Origin: Larsenimonas rhizosphaerae
Lineage (GTDB): Bacteria; Pseudomonadota; Gammaproteobacteria; Pseudomonadales; Halomonadaceae
Assembly (NCBI RefSeq): GCF_023700005.1
Contig: NZ_JAMLJK010000003.1
Location: 186,001-250,000 of the forward strand
Direction of reading: 5' to 3'
DNA: 64,000 nt
Shown: positions 9,055 through 16,708 of the stretch, one piece after another
Layout: each line of letters opens with the position of its first letter
How positions within the stretch are numbered: position 1 is the stretch's first letter
The notes under the pieces: model-generated
What the model was told of the DNA's origin: nothing
Databases searched by the model: none
Seen by the model: only the letters and a program-made list of their open reading frames with translations
Program-made: the position numbers and the translations under genes

Positions 9055-9260
9055 GGGGCCTGTTTGGTTCATCCGCTCCACCTGACCATTGATCAAGAAA
9101 TGTAAGGGCCGCGTCAGGCGGTGCTCGATGCCGTTTTCATGGCATACACACTCCGATGAAATATTCCGATGACCGAGTACTGCTGGATGCTCACTCCTGC
9201 ACTCTCACGCAGGAATAAGTGGTACCGTTTCTTTAAGCGGAGCATAGCGCCTGAATGTGA
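9055..9260 (-). mobile_element. Remnant of an IS481-family transposase
   Basis: The complement of 9061-9150 reads C-H-E-N-G-I-E-H-R-L-T-R-P then INGQVERMNQT. This is the conserved C-terminal core of IS481-family (rve/DDE) transposases, including the glutamate of the NGQVERMN motif. Both sides are broken: the reading frame is lost upstream (around 9151-9260) and the match stops at the cassette repeat. It is a dead fragment, but shows that insertion elements have taken part in breaking up the array. Confidence 0.65.
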
Positions 9261-9422
9261 CGATCATTAACGGTGGGGGCCGGTCGGCATCTGACCAGAT
9301 GGGGGCTTGCCATAGCGCCCCGTGGAGATGGCGTGAGCCGGCATCCACGCCTGCCACCAGAATCCCTTACTCAAAACGCATCCAGTCGAAACCGGTGCGG
9401 CCATTGATGACACGCAGTCTCA
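9261..9422. other. Unassigned spacer between IS remnant and module 5
   Basis: Non-coding sequence with no protein match I recognise; it may be further IS debris. The CdiA homology of module 5 begins abruptly near 9423. Confidence 0.35.
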
Positions 9423-10468
9423 GCCGGTGCCGTCAGCCTGATCAACAACCTCGGCAACCTCGGCGCCACCCTGGATGACACCCTCTCCTCGGACAGTCTG
9501 AAAGGCGCTGCGCTTGCAGCGGCGACGGCGGCCGCGTCCAGCTGGCTTGATGGCGCCATGAAGACGTCCAGCAATTCGGTGATCGACAAGACCTCCCTCG
9601 ACGGTGTGCTTAAGTTCGTCGGCCGGCGCGCCGCACAGGCCGGTACCGACGCCGCCCTCGAGACCGCCATTCAGGGCGGCAGCTTCAGCGACGCCGTGAC
9701 GGACAGCTTCGAAGGCGCACTGGCCACCGCCTTCCAGGCCGAGCTGTTCAATCAGATCGGCAATCTGGGGGAGCGTTACCCGGAATTCCTGGCCGATGGT
9801 GGCAGTGCCAAAACTGCTGAGCATTCGGAGCGCTTCAGGTCGTAGGGGGCGCCGCGCTTGCCGGAAGTGCCGCAATGCTTTCGGGCAGTGGCGCCGGGGC
9901 GATTCTGGCTCCATCACTTTATATAATGGCCGCGGATCAGTCGGCAGCTGGAGTCATGACGGCTGCCAATGGTCGTCCTATGCCGACCTTCGGGGCGAAG
10001 GGGCTGTCTAGCCTGCTGGGTATATCCGAGGCGCAGGCCGAGTTCTATTATGGCCTGGCTGGTATGGGCGGCGAGCTTGGGGCGGCCAGGCAACTATCGA
10101 GTGCGGCATCGGTTAAGCCGTCATCGGTCGAGTTTGTTGATGATGTTCCAAACAGCAAAGATTCTTTACCTCTTCCAGGTGGCTTGCCAAATAATATACA
10201 TATGGGGCAGCAAGGTAAGCACATTAAAGGTCATAATAATTTTCAAGAAGGTCGGAGCTATTTTAATGAAAATATTGACCCTGAAGAGCTTCTTTAAGGT
10301 GTTCATATTGGTAAATATCCAGTTGTTGGAGCAGGGGCGAGAGGGAACCCTATTGTGGAATTTGGTAAGCCAATAGGAGTTGATGGCGCCACCGGAAAAT
10401 CTGTTAGCAGAGGGCAAATTCATTTTGGAAAAAACGGGGCCCATATTGTCCATGGCTCAAGGAGATGA
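9423..10468 (+). pseudogene. Orphan CdiA module 5 with polymorphic toxin type 50 domain, multiply broken
   Basis: Conserved CdiA sequence (AVSLINNLGNLG... to FLADGGSAKTA) is followed by a deletion junction near 9825. The ORF stops at 9843-9845, but the matching frame continues (FGALQVVGGAALAGS) one frame over, so the deletion is out of frame. The second half (ATG 9875) carries the module-4-type entry domain (ANGRPMPTFGAKGL). It then shows QQGKHIKGHNNFQEGRSYF and stops at TAA 10295-10297. The same frame continues GVHIGKYPVVG and ends GQIHFGKNGAHIVHGSRR at TGA 10466-10468. The HIxGxNNF...IHYxKxGxHIV layout is that of polymorphic toxin type 50. Deletion-frameshift plus nonsense codon make it a pseudogene. 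Confidence 0.7.
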
Positions 10469-10469
10469 A

Positions 10470-10796
10470 ATGAATTTTTTTAACCGGATACCTAGTTGGT
10501 TAGTTGACATATTTCGTATAGCGTTGCTAGGAGAAATATATCCTAACATTAGAGCCATTGCTGTCGGATACTGTGACAATGGTAGTGTTTTGATACGTTA
10601 CTATCTTGATCGAGAGCCTACTGACTTCGATTTAGAAAGCATCGAAATTGTAGCCACGAATTTGGATGCACTTGATGGAAAAGAACAATGTATCGATAAA
10701 ATTGATGTTCAATGTATACATTCGACAAGTCTCAAGCGTGACTTAGAATCTCTTAGTGGTTTTGTTTATTCCAGATATGAGTTTAGCGATGATTGA
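10470..10796 (+). CDS. Immunity candidate of module 5
   Basis: A 108-residue acidic protein starting MNFFNRIPSWLVDIFR. The ATG at 10470 lies 1 nt after the toxin-frame stop, and AAGGAG just upstream is a good ribosome binding site. A longer in-frame start at 10380 would overlap the toxin coding frame and is less likely. No membrane or signal segment. The family is not recognised with certainty; the position makes it the partner of the type 50 toxin. Intact, AT-rich. Confidence 0.6.
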   Translation: MNFFNRIPSWLVDIFRIALLGEIYPNIRAIAVGYCDNGSVLIRYYLDREPTDFDLESIEIVATNLDALDGKEQCIDKIDVQCIHSTSLKRDLESLSGFVYSRYEFSDD

Positions 10797-10887
10797 TTAA
10801 ATATATATATTGGATTGACAGTTGGTCGGTCGGATATTGTCTGAGTGCTTGCTCGTTCTCTAATAACGTAGTCTTCCGCGACAGAAG

Positions 10888-11484
10888 GCTTACTATATAA
10901 TGGCCGCGGATCAGTCGGCAGCTGGAGTCATGACGGTTGCCAATGGTCGTCCTATGCTGACTTTCGGGGCGAAGGGGCTCTCGAGCCTGCTGGGTATATC
11001 CGAGGCGCAGGCCGAGTTCTATTATGGCTTGGCCGGTATGGGTGGTGAGCTTGGGGCGGCCAGGCAACTATAGAGTGCGGCATCGGTTAAGCCGTCATCG
11101 GTCGAATTTGTCGATGATGTTGCCGATCAAGCAAAATCTGATGCAGTAAAATTAAATTTTGACAAAAAGACTCGAACTTGGACTACGCCAGCAGGTTTGG
11201 ATTATGGACAAGGTTCACGTCAAGGGAACCGAGTTTTACATGTATTGGAACATGCGGTGCTAAACCCGAATAAAGTAGCACATAGCGTCTTCAACATGGA
11301 CAGGAAAGAAATCCTAGGCGCCATAGATGAAGCTTGGCTTAAAAAAGGTAGCCCAATCGAAAACGATCCCAGGGCATATGTTGTCCAAATTCAGCGGACG
11401 GTCGGCACACTAGGTGAAAAAAGTATTAAAATAATCGTGCGTCCTGGGGCTAATAAAATTATCACCGCTTACCCTGTGAAATAG
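10888..11484 (+). pseudogene. Orphan CdiA module 6, toxin cut by one amber codon
   Basis: Starts abruptly within the entry domain (AADQSAAGVMTVANGRPML), nearly identical to module 5 in DNA. At 11071-11073 the serine TCG of module 5 (SSAAS after RQL) is TAG here, a one-base nonsense change. The frame continues SVKPSSVEFVDDVADQ into a new toxin tip: WTTPAGLDYGQGSRQGNR, VLHVLEHAVLNPNKVAHSVF, VGTLGEKSIKIIV and ITAYPVK. The paired histidines and C-terminal beta pattern resemble BECR-fold RNases, but I cannot name the family. A TTG at 11197 opens the last 95 codons. With no N-terminal part, this is a tip fragment left by unequal recombination. Confidence 0.65.
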
Positions 11485-11494
11485 AGGAGTACGT

Positions 11495-11706
11495 ATGTTA
11501 TGTCCGAGATGTGAGCAGGGATGTATTTTAAAGGCCAAAGTTAAAGCTATTAATGTTCATTTTTTAATTTGTGATGAGTGCGAATCTTTTTGGTTCAATG
11601 TTAAAGATATTGGAATAAATAATTTTTACGATTATGGTAGTTATATGGAGGAAAAAAATTGTTGCCAGTATGGGATGAGTTAGAAATTATCTCTAATGAG
11701 GTATAG
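11495..11706 (+). pseudogene. Zinc-ribbon immunity gene of module 6, frameshifted in an A7 run
   Basis: Starts MLCPRCEQGCILKAKV and has a second pair CDECESFWF, so two CxxC knuckles form a likely zinc ribbon. The ORF ends at TAG 11681-11683 with an unlikely tail (NCCQYGMS). Adding one A to the A7 run at 11652-11658 gives KKLLPVWDELEIISNEV and a stop at 11704-11706, which matches the usual YMESLGL...W-ELE end of this small immunity type as I remember it. So one A seems to be lost (or the sequence has an error). The cognate toxin of module 6 is also broken by a nonsense codon. Confidence 0.6.
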
Positions 11707-11725
11707 TCTTTGGGTTTCGTGAGGC

Positions 11726-11753
11726 TAGGTGTATGGTCCCGGATTGCAATGGT
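11726..11753 (+). repeat. Cassette-end repeat, copy 4 (diverged)
   Basis: Diverged copy of the cassette repeat (taggtgtatggtcccgg then ttgcaatgg). It lies 20 bases after the restored stop of the zinc-ribbon gene and is followed by a degraded haemagglutinin segment. Confidence 0.7.
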
Positions 11754-11779
11754 CGGCCGCTGATTCTGCACCCCAAAGC

Positions 11780-11876
11780 GAAACCATTTGTCAGGTCAGA
11801 ATCGATCTTTCCGCCGGCGATAATTTGACCCTGATCGCCAAAACGATCTGACCACGCAGGCCTGCTAGGCGGTGCC
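11780..11876 (+). pseudogene. Degraded haemagglutinin-repeat scrap before module 7
   Basis: The DNA aligns with 13871-13970 in front of module 8 (acgaaaccattcgcc..., ctttccgccggcgat, ttgaccctgatcgcc) but has small deletions that break the frame, and is then joined to the Ala/Gly-rich CdiA part. A non-functional leftover. Confidence 0.6.
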
Positions 11877-13459
11877 ATGGCCGCCGGGGTGGCCGGTTCC
11901 CTGGCCGGCACCGCTGCGGTCAGCGTGATCAACAACCGAGGCAACCTCGGCGACACGTTTGACGACACCCTCTCCTCGGACAGTCTGAAAGGCGCTGCGC
12001 TTGCGGCGGCAACGGCGGCCGCGTCCAGCTGGCTCGATGACGCCATGAACACGTCCAGTAATTCGGTGATCGACAAGACCTCCCTTGACGGTGTGCTCAA
12101 GTTCGTCGGCCGGCGCGCCGCACAGGCCGGCACCGACGCCGCCCTCGAGACCGCCATTCAGGGCGGCAGCTTCAGCGACGCCGTGACGCATAACCTCGAA
12201 GGCGCACTGGCTACCGCCTTCCAGGCCGAGCTGTTCAATCAGATCGGCGATCTGGGGGAGCGTTACCCGGAATTCCTAGCCGATGGTGGCAGTGGCAAGA
12301 TTGTCTTGCATGCCTTGGCCGCCGAAGCCACCGGCAGTGACTTCCGCAGCGGCGCCATTGCCGCCGGCGCCAATGAAGCGCTGGTCACGCAGCTCGCCGC
12401 ACTGGTCGACAACGACCGAACGCTTCTGGTCTCGGCCTCGAAGATCACCGGCATTCTCGCCGCCGGGATGGCGGATGGCGATATAGAGAAGGGCGCGGAG
12501 GTGGCGGGGAATGCGACGGCGTATAATCACTTGAGACATGGAGAAGTTCAGGCGCTAAGCGATGAACTTGACGCATGTAAAGAGGGTGGAAATTGTAGCT
12601 CTGAAGATATCGATGAAATCTTGGCGACTTACGAGAAGTTGTCTGCAGAAAACGCTTCAGCCATAGCAGATTGCAATAGCAGAAGCTGTGTTGAAGATAT
12701 ACGCTCTCAGTTGATTGGATTTAACGATCCCGCTGCGAAAAATATATTTGATACTGTCAATTATTATTTTGCTTATGATGTAGCTAGTCTGCTTCAAGGA
12801 GATCCCTCCCGATTAGTAGGAGAAGATCAGACTTTGGGTAATCATCAAAGCAATCGGGGCATTTTCCTACCTATAAACGATCTGGCGCAAACTAAAATAT
12901 TACAGGAAGGCTGGCTTTCTGGCTCAGAAAAGCTAAAGCTAAAAGAATGGAATGAAAACACATCCTACCTGAATAAGCTGGCCGGACGTGAGCTTTCTCT
13001 AGAGGAAAAGGTGAAGTTTTCCGGGGAATTAGCTTCCCTTGCTGCAATGACTATTGGAGGTATAAGTAAATCCAATTCTAGTAGTCAGGGCGCTGTTGGC
13101 AATAAAAAAATAACATCGGTTATCGCAAATGAAGCTACAAACAATAATGCTCATGCCGCTTTGAAAGCTAAACTATCTGGGCTGCAAAAAGCTCAGAAAA
13201 ACGCAGCCTATGAAAAAACACTGCCAGACGGACGTAAACGTTACTATATGGAAGAGACGCCAGCTCAACCGAAGGCCCGACACGTGGCTCTTTTTTTGTG
13301 ACGGAGTATAATTCACTGAATGGAAAGGCTAGGCAGTGGATGGAAAGCTATGATCATTCTGGAAAAGTAATTCGTGTGCATCCAAAAAGTATTAACGGGC
13401 AGACGGTAAACGCGCAGCATTATCCCCCGACTGGGAAAGAATTGGAGAGCTGGAAATGA
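11877..13459 (+). pseudogene. Orphan CdiA module 7, toxin tip shifted by a one-base deletion
   Basis: From ATG 11877 (frame open from 11835) it reads the conserved segment, NATAYNHL in place of VENN, and a third type of entry domain with two Cys pairs (DACKEGGNCSS, ADCNSRSCVED). The ORF stops at 13299-13301. One frame over, the sequence reads PTRGSFFVTEYNS, QWMESYDHSGKVIRVHPKSI and QHYPPTGKELESWK, ending at TGA 13457-13459. This tail is shared by many Rhs and CdiA toxins. Adding one C to the CCC at 13276-13278 rejoins the frames (KAPTRGS). The restored gene overlaps its immunity gene by 4 nt. Activity of this tip is unknown to me. Confidence 0.7.
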
Positions 13460-13689
13460 CTTATTTGGCTGAGGAAATAGCCGCCAAGCTAGAGAAAGAA
13501 AATGAGAGCGGTTACAATGTTAATAAAATATCTAGGGCGGCTTTTAGGATTTATCAAAATTATGGAGTTGATATATCTAAAGAGATGGATCGTAAGTTGT
13601 TAGCTTTAATTTCTATGGAGGAAGGGCCTGAGTTTGAAATGACAGAGAAAGAATTTTTGGAAATTGTTAACGAAATAAAGGTTATGTGA
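13456..13689 (+). CDS. Immunity candidate of module 7
   Basis: A 77-residue, mostly helical acidic protein (MTYLAEEIAAKLEKEN start; ISMEEGPEFEMTEKEF near the end). The ATG overlaps the restored toxin stop (ATGA at 13456-13459), which independently supports the frameshift reading of module 7. Small helical proteins with an MEEGPEFE-like stretch occur next to toxins with the same YPPT tail, as far as I recall. Intact although the toxin is broken. Confidence 0.6.
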   Translation: MTYLAEEIAAKLEKENESGYNVNKISRAAFRIYQNYGVDISKEMDRKLLALISMEEGPEFEMTEKEFLEIVNEIKVM

Positions 13690-13817
13690 GTGATGATCTT
13701 CAGGTTTAAAAATAAATTAATTATTATATGTCAGGCGGTTTTGCTTGGCTAATTTTTAAATTATGTATGAAGAGCCGGATTAAAAGTTCCAGTATTAGAT
13801 CTGGCCAAGATGCTATC

Positions 13818-13845
13818 TAGATGTTTGGTCCCGGGAAGTAATGGG
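13818..13845 (+). repeat. Cassette-end repeat, copy 5
   Basis: Copy 5 (tagatgtttggtcccggg then aagtaatgg), 126 bases after the module 7 immunity stop and directly before module 8. Between 13690 and 13817 there is only AT-rich non-coding sequence. Confidence 0.8.
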
Positions 13846-13928
13846 CCACAGCTAATTTTGTATCAAAAAAGACATCATCAACGAAACCATTCGCCAAGTC
13901 GGAAGCGATACTTTCCGCTGGCGATGAC

Positions 13929-16028
13929 TTGACCCTTATCGCCAATAACGATCTGACCGCGCAGGCAAGCCAGCTCTCGGCCGGCAAGCAGGCCTATCCC
14001 CTGCGCCAGAGCGAACTGGTGGCGCAGGGGCAGCTCGCCATTCAGGCCGCCAACCGGGTCGCGATCGAAGTACCGGAGATCAACGCCCAGAGCGTCAGCC
14101 AGACGGTGGACGCCATGGTCGCCGCTGATCCGGAGCTTGCCTGGTTGAAACGGGCCGAGGCCCAGGGCGACATCGACTGGCGCACGGTCAAGGAGATCCA
14201 CGATAACTGGGATTACAGCCAATCGGGGCTTGGCAAGGGTGCGGCGCTCGCGATCAGCATTGCTGCGGCGGCCGTGGTCGGGCCTGCGGTAGGTGGTCTG
14301 GCCGGCAGTGGCCTCATGGGCGCCATGGCGACCGGGGCTGCAGGCTCACTGGCCGGTACCAGCGCGGTCAGCCTGATCAACAACCGCGGCAATCTTGGTG
14401 CCACGCTGGGTGACACTTTCTCGTCCGAAAGCCTCAAAGGCGCGCTGATTGCTGCGGCCTCTGCCGGTGCGTCGCAGCAGCTGGATAGCGTCTGGGGTGG
14501 GAAGGCTGACCCGGTAACGGGCAAGGTTAAAGGGCTTGAGCTCAACAATGTCCCGGGCATCGGTCAATTTGTTGGCCGTAATGCCAGTCAGGCCTTGGCT
14601 GATGCCGGCCTGCAAACCGCCATAAACGGCGGCAGCCTGAACGACAATCTCCAGCAGAGCCTTAAAGGCGCCGTCACCACCGTGCTGGAAGCCTCGCTGT
14701 TTTATAACGTCGGCGATCTGGGGATTCGTGAAGGGCTGGCTGAGAGCGGCCCTGAAAAAACGGTACTCCATGCCTTGGCCGGCGGACTTGCTGCAGAAGC
14801 GACCGGTAGTGATTTCCGCACCGGCGCCATCGCCGCAGGCGCTAATGAAGCACTGGTCAAGCACTTGGATGATTGGCTGGGCGGCCAGCCCGGCATGCAT
14901 GAGAGCCTCCTGGTTGCTGCATCAAAAGTCACCGGCATTGTGGCAGCCGGTGTGGCCGGCGGCGACGTACAGAAGGGCGCCGAGATAGCAGGCAATGCGA
15001 CAAACTACAACTATCTGGCGGAGCATCAGAAGGCGCAGAGGGCTCGGGAACGCGAAACCTGCAAGGGCGTGGAGTGCGTTGGAGTTGAACTAAAATGGCA
15101 ACTGATCGACAGCGGTCAGGATAGAGCGCTTGCGGCAGGAATTGTAAAAGGTATTGCGGATGAAAGTCTCAGCACGGTTACCGATGTGCTGAGTCTGTTC
15201 AAGGGCTCGACGTGGGACGCCATCGGCCAGCTGCTACAGCAGGATAGCGTACTTGCAGTGCTCGGCAGCGCGGTGGCTGATCACTATCGTGAGCAGTTTG
15301 ACACTATCAGGCAGCAGTATGAACGTGCGGGGCTTGGAGGGGCATTTCAGGCAGGCCGTGAAAGTGGCAAGCTGCTGACGGATATTGTTAGCACCTTGGT
15401 GCCTGGCGGTGTGGCCAAAAAAGGCGTCAACGTTGTTGCGATCGCAGGAAAGGCTGGCAGGTCTGAAAAAGCGCTAACCGTCACTTTTGTTGATGCAGAT
15501 GGAAAGGCACTATTAGGTTCTGCAAAAGGTGAAAGCGTAGCTGATAGCGGAGCTCGTCCTCTCAGGAAAACTGAGCGGAGTAATTTGGATGGCGGAGCTG
15601 TTGCAAACGGTACAAAAGCAGCAGGGAGTGCTACAGAAGCGGGTTCCATTTTTACTCAACAGCGTAATTTCTGGTCAAAAGATCCCATTAAGTTTAGTGG
15701 GAATAAGGTCTATCAGCGGAATGACTTATTTGATCCAAACTTGCAAACTAGTTGGCGTGAGGGTGGTAAGGTCATAACAGGTACTAATGTTGAACGTATG
15801 GCCTCTGGTCGGGCGCCAATCGGTGTGGATGGAAAGTCAGTGAACCTACATCACCTGACACAAACACAGTCAGGACCTATTGCAGAAATGACCCAGACCT
15901 TTCATCAGTCCAATAGCGCAACTATTCACATTAACCCTAATGCAATTCCCTCCGGTATTGATCGAGCCGCTTTTAATAAGTGGAGGGGGCAATACTGGCA
16001 GCAACGATCCGCAGATTTAAGGAATTGA
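13929..16028 (+). CDS. Orphan CdiA module 8 with LHH-type HNH nuclease toxin, unbroken
   Basis: Open frame from before 13929 (first usable start TTG 13929; codons upstream still read ILSAGDDLTL). It has a short haemagglutinin part, the conserved SELVAQGQLAIQ segment, the Ala/Gly-rich stretch and NATNYNYL at the VENN position. A fourth type of entry domain follows (contains ETCKGVECVG). A linker NLDGGAVANGTK precedes the toxin. The last ~120 residues contain YQRNDLFDP, GRAPIGVDGKSVNLHHL (LHH at about residues 640-642) and HINPNAIPSG. That is the signature of the LHH group in the HNH/Endo VII nuclease superfamily, so DNA cleavage is expected. It lacks a secretion signal. Confidence 0.75.
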   Translation: MTLIANNDLTAQASQLSAGKQAYPLRQSELVAQGQLAIQAANRVAIEVPEINAQSVSQTVDAMVAADPELAWLKRAEAQGDIDWRTVKEIHDNWDYSQSGLGKGAALAISIAAAAVVGPAVGGLAGSGLMGAMATGAAGSLAGTSAVSLINNRGNLGATLGDTFSSESLKGALIAAASAGASQQLDSVWGGKADPVTGKVKGLELNNVPGIGQFVGRNASQALADAGLQTAINGGSLNDNLQQSLKGAVTTVLEASLFYNVGDLGIREGLAESGPEKTVLHALAGGLAAEATGSDFRTGAIAAGANEALVKHLDDWLGGQPGMHESLLVAASKVTGIVAAGVAGGDVQKGAEIAGNATNYNYLAEHQKAQRARERETCKGVECVGVELKWQLIDSGQDRALAAGIVKGIADESLSTVTDVLSLFKGSTWDAIGQLLQQDSVLAVLGSAVADHYREQFDTIRQQYERAGLGGAFQAGRESGKLLTDIVSTLVPGGVAKKGVNVVAIAGKAGRSEKALTVTFVDADGKALLGSAKGESVADSGARPLRKTERSNLDGGAVANGTKAAGSATEAGSIFTQQRNFWSKDPIKFSGNKVYQRNDLFDPNLQTSWREGGKVITGTNVERMASGRAPIGVDGKSVNLHHLTQTQSGPIAEMTQTFHQSNSATIHINPNAIPSGIDRAAFNKWRGQYWQQRSADLRN

Positions 16029-16030
16029 TT

Positions 16031-16492
16031 ATGAGCCAAGTTACGGCGCAGAAAATTAGAGAGTTGGTGTCATTGCATCCTGATGTCGTGTGCTTCGGTA
16101 GTGAGGCCGATCAGGTGGGTGACGACTGGATCAAGAAGGCGGAACAGCGTTTAGGGCTTGAACTGCCAAGGTCGTACAAGTGGTTTTTGAAGACGTATGC
16201 GGGTGGAGAAATTGGTGCTGAAGAAATTTACAGTATCTATGGGGTGGACTTTGAGGGTGTAAATGGAGGGGATATTGTCTATCAACATATCGTGGGTATA
16301 AAAAATAATTCGGTAGATAGCAAAAGGCTTGTAATTAGCGAAACTGATATGGGTGAGGTCTTTTTCTTGGATTATTCAAGGTTTAAAGATGGCGAATGCC
16401 CAGTGAACCTTAGACTTCCGTCTGGCGAGAGTGTTAATTACGCTTCAGATTTTTATGAGTTTTTATATAAACGAATTTTGGCTCATATTTGA
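16031..16492 (+). CDS. SUKH (SMI1/KNR4) immunity protein of module 8
   Basis: A 153-residue SUKH-family protein starting MSQVTAQKIREL two bases after the nuclease stop. The pattern is WIKKAEQRLGLELPRSYKWF, later VFFLDYSRFKDGECPV and a C-terminal SDFYEFLYKRIL. SUKH proteins are the usual partners of HNH/LHH nucleases, so toxin and immunity types agree. A longer frame from 15980 overlaps the toxin and has no advantage. A strong terminator follows at 16508. Confidence 0.75.
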   Translation: MSQVTAQKIRELVSLHPDVVCFGSEADQVGDDWIKKAEQRLGLELPRSYKWFLKTYAGGEIGAEEIYSIYGVDFEGVNGGDIVYQHIVGIKNNSVDSKRLVISETDMGEVFFLDYSRFKDGECPVNLRLPSGESVNYASDFYEFLYKRILAHI

Positions 16493-16507
16493 ATGGTGCC
16501 CTCATCC

Positions 16508-16540
16508 AACACCGGCCTCGAGCCGGTGTTGCTTTATTTA
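16508..16540 (+). terminator. Rho-independent terminator after module 8
   Basis: Perfect 9-bp stem aacaccggc / gccggtgtt with a 5-nt loop, followed by a T-rich tail (gctttattta). It ends the module 8 toxin/immunity unit. Confidence 0.8.
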
Positions 16541-16708
16541 TAAACAGTGGCGGACAGTATTCGCTCATCGACGACCCTGCCCCTGAACTCGTTAAGGGGG
16601 ACATTGATGTCGTGCTACTCTCGGCAAAAGGCTTTCAGTTGTTGCATCAGATTGGCATCGGGTTTTAGGTTGTTAATATAAACTATTGATCCGATATTTC
16701 TTCTGGAA
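16541..16708. other. Spacer with unassigned debris
   Basis: Non-coding sequence between the terminator and the next CdiA scraps. No protein match recognised. Confidence 0.3.

Noticed and set aside
9055-9260. Active insertion sequence
   Set aside because: Only a C-terminal scrap of the transposase remains, without terminal inverted repeats or an open frame.
10380-10469. Upstream extension of the module 5 immunity gene to ATG 10380
   Set aside because: The extra 30 codons overlap the toxin coding frame. ATG 10470 has a better RBS and the usual toxin/immunity spacing.
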